A DNA stretch of 64,000 nt from Paraburkholderia sacchari (lineage in GTDB: Bacteria > Pseudomonadota > Gammaproteobacteria > Burkholderiales > Burkholderiaceae). Below are positions 25,504-34,712 of this stretch, one piece after another. Location: NCBI RefSeq assembly GCF_000785435.2, contig NZ_JTDB02000003.1, forward strand, positions 186,001-250,000, given 5' to 3'. Below the pieces are notes generated by a model, which saw only the letters and a list, made by a program, of their open reading frames with translations, did no database searches and had not been told where the DNA came from. Position numbers and translations under genes: made by a program. Each line of letters starts with the position of its first letter. Positions within the stretch are counted from its first letter, which is position 1.

Positions 25504-26721
25504 ATGACTCCTGACAACTCTCCGGTTTCACCGATCCTGCCCGGCGCCTGGCTGGGCATGGTGGGCGGCGGCCAGCTCGGCCGCATGTTCTGCTTTGCCG
25601 CCCAGGCCATGGGCTATCGCGTCGCCGTGCTCGATCCCGATGCGACGAGCCCCGCCGGCGCGGTCGCCGACCGCCATATCCGCGCACCCTACGACGACCC
25701 AGCCGCGCTCACCGAGCTTGCGCGCCTGTGCGCGGCCATCTCCACCGAATTCGAGAACGTGCCCGCGGCGAGCCTCGACGCGCTCGCGAAGTCGACCTTC
25801 GTGAGCCCGGCCGGCCGCTGCGTGGCCGTCGCGCAGGACCGCATCGCCGAAAAGCGCTTTATCGCGGCGGCGGGTGTGCCGGTCGCGCCCCATGTGGTGA
25901 TCGAGTCGCGCGAGGCGCTGGCCGCCATCGGCGACGAGGCGCTCGCCGCCGTGCTGCCGGGCATCCTCAAGACCGCGCGCATGGGCTACGACGGCAAAGG
26001 CCAGATTCGCGTGACCAACGCCGAGGAAGTGCGCGAGGCGCATGCTTCGCTCGGCGGCGTACCGTGCGTGCTGGAAAAGCGCCTGCCGCTGAAGTTCGAG
26101 GTGAGCGCGCTGATCGCGCGCGGCGTGAGCGGCGCGAGCGTGGTGTACCCGCTCGCGCAGAACGTGCACCGCGACGGCGTGCTTTCGCACACCATCGTCC
26201 CCGCGCCCGACGCGAGCGCGGCGCTCGTGCAGCAGGCGCAGCAGTCGGCGTTGCAGATTGCGGCGAAGCTCGGCTACGTGGGCGTGCTGTGCGTGGAGTT
26301 TTTCGTGCTCGAAGACGGCTCGCTCGTCGCCAACGAAATGGCGCCGCGTCCGCACAACTCGGGCCACTACACGACCGATGCGTGCGCTACGAGCCAGTTC
26401 GAGCAGCAAGTGCGCGCGATGACCGGCATGCCGCTCGGCGACCCGCGTCAGCACTCGCCGGCCGTGATGCTCAATATTCTCGGCGACGTGTGGTTTGCCG
26501 TGGGCGCGGGCGAGACGAAGGTCCAGAAAGGCGCCGCGCCCGTCACGCCGCCGTGGGACCAGGTCGCGGCGATGCCTTCCGCGCGCCTGCATCTGTACGG
26601 CAAGGAAGAGGCGCGTCCGGGCCGCAAGATGGGCCACGTGAACTTCACCGCGCCGACGCTCGACGAAGCGCGCACGGCCGCGCGCGATTGCGCGCGTCTG
26701 TTGCACATCGCCACGCGCTGA
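25504..26721 (+). CDS. purK: N5-carboxyaminoimidazole ribonucleotide synthase
   Basis: A 405-residue ATP-grasp enzyme that carboxylates AIR with bicarbonate. Motifs: the N-terminal [12 protein letters not shown], then [49 protein letters not shown], and [18 protein letters not shown] at the active site. The start at 25504 ([10 protein letters not shown]) is the first ATG consistent with the family. The open frame extends to 25426 in a region matching no family. It overlaps nothing and is followed after 13 bp by sua5, probably co-transcribed with purC and purE. Confidence 0.96.
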   Translation: MTPDNSPVSPILPGAWLGMVGGGQLGRMFCFAAQAMGYRVAVLDPDATSPAGAVADRHIRAPYDDPAALTELARLCAAISTEFENVPAASLDALAKSTFVSPAGRCVAVAQDRIAEKRFIAAAGVPVAPHVVIESREALAAIGDEALAAVLPGILKTARMGYDGKGQIRVTNAEEVREAHASLGGVPCVLEKRLPLKFEVSALIARGVSGASVVYPLAQNVHRDGVLSHTIVPAPDASAALVQQAQQSALQIAAKLGYVGVLCVEFFVLEDGSLVANEMAPRPHNSGHYTTDACATSQFEQQVRAMTGMPLGDPRQHSPAVMLNILGDVWFAVGAGETKVQKGAAPVTPPWDQVAAMPSARLHLYGKEEARPGRKMGHVNFTAPTLDEARTAARDCARLLHIATR

Positions 26722-26734
26722 GCCGGGCCGCATC

Positions 26735-27787
26735 ATGTCTGATCAGCAGCCAGGCCCCAACGTAACGGCAGCACCCGCAGTAACCGCAGCCGAGATCGAG
26801 GCCGCCGCCGCCTTGCTCGACGCGGGCGAGCTGGTCGCGTTTCCCACCGAGACGGTCTACGGGCTCGGCGGCGACGCGGCGAGCCCCGAGGCCGTCGCGC
26901 GCATCTACGCCGCGAAGGGCCGGCCCGCGAATCATCCGGTGATCGTGCATCTGCCGCCGGGCGGCGATCCGCAATACTGGGCCGCCGAGTGGCCCGAGGC
27001 CGCACAGAAGCTCGTCGATGCGTTCTGGCCCGGCCCGCTCACGCTGATCGTCAAGCGTCACGCGCGCATTCCCGACGCAGTGAGCGGCGGCCAGGATTCG
27101 GTTGGCCTGCGTTGCCCGTCGCATCCGGTGGCGCAGCAACTGCTGGCCGCGTTCTCGAAGCGGCGCGGCGGCCATGGCGGCGTCGCGGCGCCTTCGGCGA
27201 ACCGCTTCGGCCATGTGAGCCCGACCACGGCGCAGCACGTGCGCGACGAATTCGGCGCGGCCGTGCACGTGCTCGATGGCGGGGCGTGCGACGTCGGCAT
27301 CGAATCGACGATTCTCGACCTCTCGCGCGGCTTCCCCGCGCTGCTGCGCCCGGGCCACGTGAGCCCGCACGATATCGCGCGCGTGCTGGGCGAGGCGCCG
27401 CGTCTGCCCGATGGCTCGGACGCCACGGCGCCGCGCGCGTCGGGCACGCTCAAGGCGCACTACGCGCCGCGCACGCCGCTCGCGCTGCTGCCGTTCGAAG
27501 CGCTGGAGCCGCTGCTCGCCGCCGCGCGCGATGCGGGTGAAACGGTGGCGCTGGTGGCGCGTGGCTCGCGCGCCGGTGCCTGGGCGAGCGCCGCGAACGT
27601 GCATTTCGTGGCCGCGCCGGAAGAGCCGCAGACCTATGCGCGCGAGCTCTACGGCCTGCTGCGCGCGCTCGATCGCGCGAACGTTTCGCGCATCCTCATC
27701 GAGAAGCTTCCCGAGACCATCGAGTGGATCGCCGTGAACGACCGCCTTGGCCGCGCGGCCGCGGCATTCGAGGCGCAGCAAAACTAA
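26735..27787 (+). CDS. sua5: L-threonylcarbamoyladenylate synthase (Sua5 type)
   Basis: A 350-residue enzyme that makes threonylcarbamoyl-AMP for the t6A modification of tRNAs reading ANN codons. The YrdC-like domain shows VAFPTETVYGLGGDA, AKGRPANHPVIVHL, GLRCPSHPVA and SANRFGHVSPTTAQHV. The C-terminal Sua5 domain begins after SGTLKAHYAPRTPLALLP, so it is the long form, unlike the short TsaC. It is the last gene of the purine operon and ends shortly before a strong terminator. Confidence 0.93.
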   Translation: MSDQQPGPNVTAAPAVTAAEIEAAAALLDAGELVAFPTETVYGLGGDAASPEAVARIYAAKGRPANHPVIVHLPPGGDPQYWAAEWPEAAQKLVDAFWPGPLTLIVKRHARIPDAVSGGQDSVGLRCPSHPVAQQLLAAFSKRRGGHGGVAAPSANRFGHVSPTTAQHVRDEFGAAVHVLDGGACDVGIESTILDLSRGFPALLRPGHVSPHDIARVLGEAPRLPDGSDATAPRASGTLKAHYAPRTPLALLPFEALEPLLAAARDAGETVALVARGSRAGAWASAANVHFVAAPEEPQTYARELYGLLRALDRANVSRILIEKLPETIEWIAVNDRLGRAAAAFEAQQN

Positions 27788-27817
27788 CGCGCGATTCTCC
27801 GCGCTTGATGCAAATGC

Positions 27818-27855
27818 AAACACCCACGACCCTGGCGGGCCGTGGGTGTTTTTTT
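27818..27855 (+). terminator. Rho-independent terminator after sua5
   Basis: AAACACCCACG (27818-27828) pairs with CGTGGGTGTTT (27841-27851), and seven T follow the GC stem. It ends the purine operon and lies between convergent genes. Confidence 0.9.
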
Positions 27856-27884
27856 ACGCCGGGAGCCCCGGCGCATACAGTCTA

Positions 27885-29273
27885 TTACTGCGGCGCTTTG
27901 CCGATGCCCGCAGCAGCCAACTGCTTTTCCACGTAGGTGGCGAACTGGGCGTGCAGCTCGGTGGTCGGGTGCACGAGATCCGCGAACATGTACGTCGTGG
28001 GCGCGTTGGGGGTCGTGTAGGTCTGCGGCGAGCAGAACAGCGAGTCGCCGAAGGCCTGGCCGTATTGCTGCGCGGCCGCGTTGATGACCGCTTGCGGCGT
28101 CGTGGCCGGGTCCAGGCCGAGCGTCGCTTTCGGATTGGCCAGCGCATAGTTGGTGGCGCTGGCCGCCATCTGCGTGATGTTGCAGCCGGTACCCGTATTC
28201 GTCACGGTGAAGCCGAGGCTCGCGGCGTTCTGGATCGACTGGTCGATCCACGAGAACGTATCAATCGGGATGACCTTCTTGGCCGCGATCGACGGCTGGA
28301 GACCCTTGAGCAGCGCGAGGTTGTAGACCGCGGAGATGAGCGAGAGCGCCTGGTCGGGTGCGTTCGCCGAGCCCGGCGTCGCGCCGACGGCTGCATCGGC
28401 CGTCATTGCTGCTGGCGTCTTGCCGACGTCGGGCACCGTCACGACCGCGACCTTGGGCGTGCCCGCGATTTGCGTGTTGACGATGGTGGCCAGCGTCGTG
28501 GCCGCCGTGACGATTGGCAGGACCGATGCGAAGTCGGTTGCGGCGTTCGGATCCGTCGTGATGATCTGCAGCGCGATGGCGGCCGGCACCAGCGCCGTGG
28601 CCTGCGCCTGCGTGAAGCCCTGCGAAACCAGCGACTGGACCGTCTTCGCCTGGGTTGCGGGATCGTTCACAAGCGTCGAGAACGGCGTGGCCGCGAGGGC
28701 CTTGCCGAACGCCGTGAGCCCAGCGCCGCTGTTGTCGAGCAGCGCCAGGATTTCGTTCGCGCCGCCTTCGACGAGCACGAGCTGGTTCGCATTGAAGCTG
28801 CCGTGCTGTGCCAGGTACTGGCCGACCTGCCAGGTCACGGGCTGCTGGCTGGCGGTGGCGATCGGGGCGCTGGTATTGGCCACGCCGCCGGTGGAGACCA
28901 TCGCGCCGCCCTGCGCATAATCGAAGCCGCCCGAGGCCGTCAGCGGCAGGCCGAAGCCGCCTTCGAAGGCCGGCGTGAGCGGATTGCCGAAATACTCGGA
29001 TACCTTCTGGGCCCAGACTTCGCCCGGATTGGTCGTGAAGCGGCCGCCGCCGAAGCCCGGCGTGATCTGCGGCGAATACGTGCCGGCGTCGGTGAGGCTC
29101 GTGCCGAAGGCCACGACCTGCAGGCTCACGCCCGACGGCGGCGGCGCGCTCGTGCTGCTGCTGCTGCTGCCGCCACCGCCGCCGCACGCGGCGAGGAGCG
29201 CGAAAGCCGCGCTCGCGACTGCGATCTGGGTGGCGCGCACGAGCGTACGGTGTCTCGGTCCTTGTTGCTTCAT
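27885..29273 (-). CDS. SGNH/GDSL-type lipase or esterase, lipoprotein
   Basis: A hydrolase of about 462 residues. The N-terminus has a lipoprotein signal ending LLAAC, then a Gly/Ser linker. The catalytic blocks are recognisable: block I reads GTSLTDAG (Asp of GDSL replaced by Thr, Ser retained), GGANE stands for the block III Asn, and DLVHPT gives the Asp and His of block V. The size resembles secreted autotransporter-like or PHB-lipase SGNH enzymes but there is no beta-barrel. An in-frame GTG lies two codons upstream (29279) with GGAGA before it, so the exact start is uncertain. It is probably anchored in the outer membrane or exposed to the periplasm. Substrate unknown. Confidence 0.85.
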   Translation of the reverse strand: MKQQGPRHRTLVRATQIAVASAAFALLAACGGGGGSSSSSTSAPPPSGVSLQVVAFGTSLTDAGTYSPQITPGFGGGRFTTNPGEVWAQKVSEYFGNPLTPAFEGGFGLPLTASGGFDYAQGGAMVSTGGVANTSAPIATASQQPVTWQVGQYLAQHGSFNANQLVLVEGGANEILALLDNSGAGLTAFGKALAATPFSTLVNDPATQAKTVQSLVSQGFTQAQATALVPAAIALQIITTDPNAATDFASVLPIVTAATTLATIVNTQIAGTPKVAVVTVPDVGKTPAAMTADAAVGATPGSANAPDQALSLISAVYNLALLKGLQPSIAAKKVIPIDTFSWIDQSIQNAASLGFTVTNTGTGCNITQMAASATNYALANPKATLGLDPATTPQAVINAAAQQYGQAFGDSLFCSPQTYTTPNAPTTYMFADLVHPTTELHAQFATYVEKQLAAAGIGKAPQ

Positions 29274-29369
29274 ATTCACTTCATCTCCTCTGTTGTGGCG
29301 TGTGTTGCGTTTGTTGCGCGTGTTGCCATTGCCTGCTGCCAGCTTTTAATCGTCAGACTACGCAATCCG

Positions 29370-30305
29370 TCAGGTCTTGCGCGATCCGATGTCACCCTCG
29401 GTGTTGTTTTCCGACACGCATGTGCGTATCGCAGCGAAGCCAGTTACTGCTTGTGCGCAATCGCGGCGCTCGCACCAGTCGGGCGGCGCGAACAGCGCAG
29501 CGAGCCGCGAGCGCCAGTCGGGCATGCGCGAGCAATCGCGCACCATCGCCAGCCATTCGTGAAAGCTCGCCTTAAGCGGGTTGTAGGTATCGAGCGGCTT
29601 GACGATGCCGTAGACGGGCGGCTCGTGTGCATCTTCCTCGACGTAGCTGCCGAACAGGCGGTCCCAGATCGCAAGCACGCCTGCGTAATTGCGATCGATG
29701 TATTGCGCATTGCGCGCGTGATGGACGCGATGGATCGACGGCGTGTTGAACACGTACTCGAGCCAGCCGAGTTTGCCGACGGTTTGTGTATGCACGAAGA
29801 ACTGGAATGCGAGATTGACGAGCACGATGCCGACGATCTGCATCGGCGGGAAGCCGAGCACGGCGAGCGGAATCCAGAAGACCCACATGCCCGCGACGGG
29901 ATACATGAGGCTCTGGCGGAACGCGGTGGAGAAGTTCAGCCGCTCCGACGAGTGATGGACGACGTGCGCGGCCCATAGCCACCGCACGCGATGGCTCGCG
30001 CGGTGGAACACGTAATAGAGCAGATCCTGCGCGACGAACAGCGCGAGCCACGCGCCGACGCCCGGCTGCCACGAGACGATGCGCCAGTGCCGGTAGAGAT
30101 ACGCGTAGACGGGAATGGCGACGAGCCAGGCGAGCTTGTCGGCGCCCTGGTGCATGAGCGCGAGCGCGGCGTTGCAGAGCGTGTCGGGCCAGTTGTACAG
30201 CGCGGCGCCAGGGCGCGTGCGGGCAAGGTGCCATGCCTCCCAGCCGATGCAAGCGAGAAAGACTGGCGCGAGGGCGAGCAGCAGCCATTCAACGTCGAAC
30301 TGCAC
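29370..30305 (-). CDS. Sterol desaturase/fatty acid hydroxylase family protein
   Basis: A 311-residue integral membrane di-iron enzyme. Histidine clusters of the family are present: HRASH, HVVHHS and HRVHHARN, between several hydrophobic segments (about 5-20, 60-72, 85-95, 130-165). Such enzymes hydroxylate or desaturate lipids. The start is GTG at 30305, preceded by AAGGAGGA with suitable spacing. It is transcribed in the same direction as the lipase gene, 96 bp upstream, so they may share a transcript. The substrate is not predictable. Confidence 0.9.
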   Translation of the reverse strand: MQFDVEWLLLALAPVFLACIGWEAWHLARTRPGAALYNWPDTLCNAALALMHQGADKLAWLVAIPVYAYLYRHWRIVSWQPGVGAWLALFVAQDLLYYVFHRASHRVRWLWAAHVVHHSSERLNFSTAFRQSLMYPVAGMWVFWIPLAVLGFPPMQIVGIVLVNLAFQFFVHTQTVGKLGWLEYVFNTPSIHRVHHARNAQYIDRNYAGVLAIWDRLFGSYVEEDAHEPPVYGIVKPLDTYNPLKASFHEWLAMVRDCSRMPDWRSRLAALFAPPDWCERRDCAQAVTGFAAIRTCVSENNTEGDIGSRKT

Positions 30306-30586
30306 GAAACCCGTCCTCCTTGTCCCTTGGGCGGCGCTGGCGAGTCAGCGCGGCATTGTTGTGTGTTGTGTCGATCAGCGCATTCCGACGAGCCAATCGA
30401 CTTCGCCTGTCAGAGTACACGCCCGACGCGCGCGGCGCTCGGGGCTTTGCTAGAGGAAAACTTCGAGCGGAGCGCCCGGCGGGAGAGGATAGGGGGAGCG
30501 GGGAGGGGGAATGCGCGGGCCGGATTCACGCATCGAGTTTGCGCGGAAAGCGGGGCGCGCCAGCATCGGCTGGCGCGCCCTGGCGA

Positions 30587-32311
30587 TCAATGGGCGCCGC
30601 GCGTCCGCTTGACGGTCTTGCTGGTCTTTTCCGCTTTCGTGGCGTGGCTGGCAGAACGGGATTTCGCCGCCTTCGACGCACGCTTCGGATGCGGATCGAC
30701 ATACACGGGCCGTTCCTCGGGCATGCCCTGATAGACCCATTCGAGCAGCGCGTCGTGCGCGGCGCGCGCAGCTTCGGCGCGCGGATCGTTGATGAGACTC
30801 ACGACGATCCAGCTCTCGCCGTTCTGGGCGGCCACATAGCCCGCGATCGCGCGCACGTCGCGCAGCGTGCCGGTCTTGATATGCGCGTTGCCGTCGACGC
30901 CCGCGTTGTTCAGGCGATGGCGCATGGTGCCGTCCACGCCTGCAATCGGCAGCGAGTCGATGAATGGCTGCCCCACCGGGCTCGCATTGGCGGCTTGCAG
31001 CAGATTCGCGAGCGAAAGCGCGCTGATGTGCTCTTCGCGCGAAAGACCGCAGCCGTTGTCGAGCACGAGATCGGGCATGTTCAGGCCGCTCTTGCGCAGG
31101 AACGCAGTGACGGCAGCGGAGGCCTTCGCCGTGGTCGCGGGCGGCTTGCCGGCGACCGCGCCGAGCGTGAGGAACAGGTTGCGCGCCATCACGTTATTGC
31201 TGAACTTGTTGATGTCGTGCACGACGTCCGAGAGCGGCGGGCTTTGATGCACGGCGATCGGCCTCGAGCGCGGCGGCACGACGCCTTCGCGCGTCGTCCC
31301 CGCAAAGCTGCCGCCGGCCTGCTGCCAGAGCGCGAGAAAGCCGTCGGCGAAGAACGTGCTGTGATCGACGGGCGCGGCCATGTTGAGCGTGCGCTCGCCG
31401 CAGCGCGTCGCGTAGTTGCCCGCGAAGCTCGCCGTGACCACGCCGTTCGTGCCCGGCGTGACCTGCGGGCTCGGCAGAAGGCCGCCGCATTTGCCGCCGC
31501 GCTCGCGGATCTGGTTGTCGATCTGCCATTGCGCGACGGGCGGCACCACGTTGACCGACACGCCGTCGGGCGACGGCGCGAACGTGAACGAGACCGCCTT
31601 GAACGCGTACATCAGCGGATCGGGGCCGACGTTGTACGGCGCGCCGTCGTCGCCGTCGAACGAAGGCAGGTCGCGCGTGGACACGTCGAACTCGCTCTTG
31701 TCGAGCACGAGTGAGCCTTCGATGCGCACGATGCCGGTCGCGCGAATCTTTTGCACCAGATCGATCAGTTCCTCGGGGACGAGCTTCGGGTCGCCGGTGC
31801 CCTTGATATAGAGATTGCCGTGCAGCGTGCCGCTCGCGTCCACGTCGCCGTCGGTGTAGGCGCTGGTCTTCCAGCGGAAGTCGGGCCCGAGCATCGAGAG
31901 GCCGGTCCACGTGGTGACGAGCTTCATCGTCGAGGCGGGCATCATCGGCTGGCCCGCGTTGACGGCCACGCTCGGCTGGCGGTCGCCCACTTTTTCGATC
32001 ACCACGCTCACCGACGAAAGCGGCACGTTTGCGCGCTCGAGCCCCGCCATCACGCTGGGCGGCAGGACGGTGCTGACGTTGACGGCAGGCACGCGCGCGC
32101 CGGCGGGCGGCGCTTCGCCCTGGCCTTGCGCCAGGGCGGGCGTGCCGGCTAGCGACGTGGCGAGCGCGGCGCAGGCGAGGACGAGCCCGAGGGGGCGTGC
32201 AGATTGACGAGCAAATTGACGAGCAAGCGGACGAGCAAGCGGACGAGCAAGCGGACTCGGGGTGTTCGGGCAGAACAGGGTGCGTAGACGGAACAGCGAA
32301 ACGGGCGGCAT
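30587..32311 (-). CDS. dacB: D-alanyl-D-alanine carboxypeptidase/endopeptidase PBP4
   Basis: A periplasmic serine hydrolase of about 574 residues, peptidase family S13, that trims peptidoglycan peptides and cross-links. Active-site motifs: SxxK in PASTMKL (about 125-128), SNN in KFSNNVMARN (about 370) and KTG in IKTGTLRD (about 478). A large insert domain lies between the first two, as in PBP4. The N-terminus has a long signal region containing repeated ARPL/ARQ units encoded by 12-bp tandem repeats. The C-terminus is a Lys/Arg-rich tail (KRASKAAKSRSASHATKAE). The start at MPPVSLF was chosen over the longer frame. The gene is divergent from the response regulator gene. Confidence 0.9.
   Translation of the reverse strand: MPPVSLFRLRTLFCPNTPSPLARPLARPLARQFARQSARPLGLVLACAALATSLAGTPALAQGQGEAPPAGARVPAVNVSTVLPPSVMAGLERANVPLSSVSVVIEKVGDRQPSVAVNAGQPMMPASTMKLVTTWTGLSMLGPDFRWKTSAYTDGDVDASGTLHGNLYIKGTGDPKLVPEELIDLVQKIRATGIVRIEGSLVLDKSEFDVSTRDLPSFDGDDGAPYNVGPDPLMYAFKAVSFTFAPSPDGVSVNVVPPVAQWQIDNQIRERGGKCGGLLPSPQVTPGTNGVVTASFAGNYATRCGERTLNMAAPVDHSTFFADGFLALWQQAGGSFAGTTREGVVPPRSRPIAVHQSPPLSDVVHDINKFSNNVMARNLFLTLGAVAGKPPATTAKASAAVTAFLRKSGLNMPDLVLDNGCGLSREEHISALSLANLLQAANASPVGQPFIDSLPIAGVDGTMRHRLNNAGVDGNAHIKTGTLRDVRAIAGYVAAQNGESWIVVSLINDPRAEAARAAHDALLEWVYQGMPEERPVYVDPHPKRASKAAKSRSASHATKAEKTSKTVKRTRGAH
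32201..32260. repeat. Five 12-bp tandem repeats inside the dacB signal region
   Basis: Degenerate 12-bp units of the type AAGCGGACGAGC (with AAATTGACGAGC variants) run from 32201 to 32260. They encode ARPL and ARQF/ARQS four-residue repeats on the minus strand just before the hydrophobic core of the signal peptide. Confidence 0.8.
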
Positions 32312-32581
32312 GAAGAACGTAGGACGAGAAAGGGGGCGTTCGCATCGCGGCGCCGCGCGCCGCAAAAGCGCCCATTGTAAAGACCTCGCGTGGCGTGCGC
32401 GCATCGGCGGCGAGAAATGTGGGAAAAGGTCGAGCGGGCGCAGGGCGGGGCGCTCGCGTCGTTCGAGCGGGTCGTGCGAGTCGTGCAGGCGGTGCGTGAC
32501 GAGGCGCTAGAATGCACCCATCTTCATTTACTTCGAGCTTCAAGCGCGGCGCCGCGTGCACCGCCTTGCCGATTCATTACG

Positions 32582-33244
32582 ATGCGCATACTGCTAGTCG
32601 AAGATGACCGCATGATCGCCGAGGGCGTGCGCAAGGCGCTGCGCGGCGAAGGCTTCGCGGTCGACTGGGTCGAGGACGGCGAGGCCGCGCTCTCGGTCGC
32701 GAGCGCCGACTCCTACGATCTGATCCTCCTCGATCTCGGGCTGCCCAAGCGCGATGGCCTCGACGTGCTGCGCACCTTGCGCGCGCGCGGCGTGGCGTTG
32801 CCGGTGCTGATCCTCACCGCGCGCGACGCCATCGCCGACCGCGTGAAAGGCCTCGACGCCGGCGCGGACGACTACCTCATCAAGCCCTTCGATCTCGACG
32901 AACTGGGCGCGCGCATGCGCGCGCTGATCCGCCGCCAGTCGGGCCGCAGCGAGTCGACGATCCGCCACGGTTCGATCACGCTCGATCCCGCCTCGCACCA
33001 GGTGACCCAGGACGGCGCACCCGTCGCGCTCTCCGCGCGCGAGTTCGCCTTGCTGGAAGCGCTGCTTGCGCGCCCCGGCGCGGTGCTCTCCAAGACCCAG
33101 CTCGAAGAGAAGATGTACGGCTGGGGCGAGGAGATCGGCAGCAACACGGTCGAGGTCTATATCCACGCGCTGCGCAAGAAACTCGGCGCCGACCTGATCC
33201 GCAACGTGCGCGGCCTCGGCTACATGATCGCGAAAGACGCGTGA
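32582..33244 (+). CDS. OmpR-family response regulator (PmrA/QseB type)
   Basis: A 220-residue regulator. The receiver domain has the acidic pair at 8-9 (VEDD), the phospho-acceptor Asp51 (LILLDLGLPKRDG) and Lys near 101 (LIKPFD). A winged-helix DNA-binding domain follows (AREFALLEALLARPGAVLSK ... NTVEVYIHALRKKL). The start at MRILLVEDD is the family start. The sensor kinase gene is 28 bp downstream. The protease gene after that is preceded by a sequence matching the PmrA-box pattern, so this regulator probably controls it. The precise orthology to PmrA or QseB is not settled. Confidence 0.92.
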   Translation: MRILLVEDDRMIAEGVRKALRGEGFAVDWVEDGEAALSVASADSYDLILLDLGLPKRDGLDVLRTLRARGVALPVLILTARDAIADRVKGLDAGADDYLIKPFDLDELGARMRALIRRQSGRSESTIRHGSITLDPASHQVTQDGAPVALSAREFALLEALLARPGAVLSKTQLEEKMYGWGEEIGSNTVEVYIHALRKKLGADLIRNVRGLGYMIAKDA

Positions 33245-33272
33245 GGACGAGCGCCCGCTTGATGAGTTCCGA

Positions 33273-34574
33273 ATGAGTTCGATTCGACGACAACTGCTGT
33301 TCTGGCTGCTCGCGATCGTGGTCGCGGGCGTTGGCCTCGCGGGCTGGCTGATCTACCGCCAGGCGCTCGCCGAAGCCAACGAGCTGTTCGATTACCAGTT
33401 GCAGGAGATTGCCGCTGCGCTGCCTTCCGAGCCGTTCAACGAGATTCTCAGCTCGCGCGACACCGGCACCGAGGGCATCGTTCTGCAGATCTGGAACCGC
33501 AATGGCGTGTTGATGTACTACTCGCATCCGCGCGCGCCGCTCGCGCCGCGCGCCGAGCTCGGTTTTTCTACCGAGCGCACCGACCGTGGCGACTGGCGCG
33601 TCTATGGCGCGATCGTCGGCGACAACGTCGTGCAGCTCGCCCAGCCGATGACGGTGCGCAACCGGCTCGCCGCGAACGTCGCGCTGCGCACGCTGTGGCC
33701 GCTGATCGTGGTGCTGCCGTTCCTCGGGCTCGCTGTGTGGCAGGTGGTGGGGCGCGGTCTCAAGCCGCTTTCGCGCGTGGCGCGCGCGCTCGACACGCGC
33801 CATCCCGAGGCGCTCGAACCGCTGCCGGAAGAGCGTCTGCCGCGCGAAGTGATGCCGCTCGTGCACGCGCTCAACGCGCTGCTCGAGCGCCTGGCCCAGG
33901 CGATCGATACGCAAAAGGCCTTCGTGGCCGATGCGGCGCACGAACTGCGCACGCCGCTCGCGGCGGTGCAGATTCAGTCGCAACTCGTTGCGCGCGCAAG
34001 GGATGACGAAACGCGCCGCGAAGCGCTAGTCGATCTGCAGGCGGGCGTGACGCGCGCCACGCGCCTTGCGGAACAACTGCTCGCGCTCGCACGCTCGGAG
34101 CCGGACGGCCACGCGCGTGCGCAAAACGTCGACCTGCATGCGCTGCTCGATGATTGCGTGCTCAACTATGCGCCGCTCGCGCAACAGCGCGGCGTGGACC
34201 TCGGCATCGAAGAGAGCGCCGACGCGCACGTGCACGGCGACGCCGATGCCTTGCGCGTGATGTTCAATAACCTGATCGACAACGCGACGAAATACACGCC
34301 CGCGGGCGGCCGCGTGGACGTGAGCCTCATGGTGGACGATGGCCATCCGCTCGTGCGCATCGACGACAGCGGGCCGGGCATTGCCGTCGACGAACGCTCG
34401 CGCGTGTTCGATCGCTTTTATCGCGTGGGCGCGAGCGCGAGCCGCGCGCGCACGGACGTAGCGGGCACGGGGCTCGGTCTCGCGATCGTGCGCCGCATTG
34501 CCGACCAGCACGAGGCCGCCATCACGCTCGGCGATTCGCCGGCGGGCGGGTTGCGGGTGGACGTGCGGTTTTGA
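33273..34574 (+). CDS. Sensor histidine kinase (PmrB/QseC type)
   Basis: A 433-residue inner-membrane kinase. It has a first membrane span (about 8-28), a short periplasmic region of about 110 residues, and a second span (about 142-160), then a HAMP-like linker. The phospho-acceptor His is near 223 in VADAAHELRTPLAAVQ. The ATPase domain shows the N box MFNNLIDNATKYTP, DDSGPGIA and GTGLGLAIVRRI. It is the partner of the response regulator encoded just upstream. The signal is not predictable from the sequence. Confidence 0.92.
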   Translation: MSSIRRQLLFWLLAIVVAGVGLAGWLIYRQALAEANELFDYQLQEIAAALPSEPFNEILSSRDTGTEGIVLQIWNRNGVLMYYSHPRAPLAPRAELGFSTERTDRGDWRVYGAIVGDNVVQLAQPMTVRNRLAANVALRTLWPLIVVLPFLGLAVWQVVGRGLKPLSRVARALDTRHPEALEPLPEERLPREVMPLVHALNALLERLAQAIDTQKAFVADAAHELRTPLAAVQIQSQLVARARDDETRREALVDLQAGVTRATRLAEQLLALARSEPDGHARAQNVDLHALLDDCVLNYAPLAQQRGVDLGIEESADAHVHGDADALRVMFNNLIDNATKYTPAGGRVDVSLMVDDGHPLVRIDDSGPGIAVDERSRVFDRFYRVGASASRARTDVAGTGLGLAIVRRIADQHEAAITLGDSPAGGLRVDVRF

Positions 34575-34597
34575 GGTCGCGACTCCTTTTGAAAACC

Positions 34598-34628
34598 CCG
34601 CAAACGCCCGTTGCGCGGGCGTTTGCGG
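34598..34628 (+). terminator. Perfect hairpin after the two-component genes
   Basis: A 13-bp perfect stem, CCGCAAACGCCCG (34598-34610) with CGGGCGTTTGCGG (34616-34628) and a five-base loop. No T tract follows, so it may be a weak terminator or a transcript-stabilising structure. Confidence 0.6.
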
Positions 34629-34640
34629 AGAAGTTCCCCG

Positions 34641-34670
34641 CTTAAGACTCCTTTAAGCGATAGCGCTTAA
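34641..34670 (+). promoter_or_regulatory. PmrA-box-like direct repeat upstream of the DegP-type gene
   Basis: CTTAAG (34641-34646), five bases, then TTTAAG (34652-34657) matches the known PmrA/OmpR-family pattern YTTAAK-N5-YTTAAK. It continues into a dyad, TTAAGCG-ATAG-CGCTTAA (34653-34670). It lies 43-72 bp before the protease ATG and directly after the two-component genes. Confidence 0.6.
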
Positions 34671-34712
34671 CCTTCGTTACGTCGTGACAGCATCCCGCGC
34701 AAGGAGTCCGCT

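Noticed and set aside
27747..29978. 743-codon plus-strand frame across the lipase gene
   Set aside because: Antisense shadow of the SGNH hydrolase with no family-like sequence, and it reads through a terminator.
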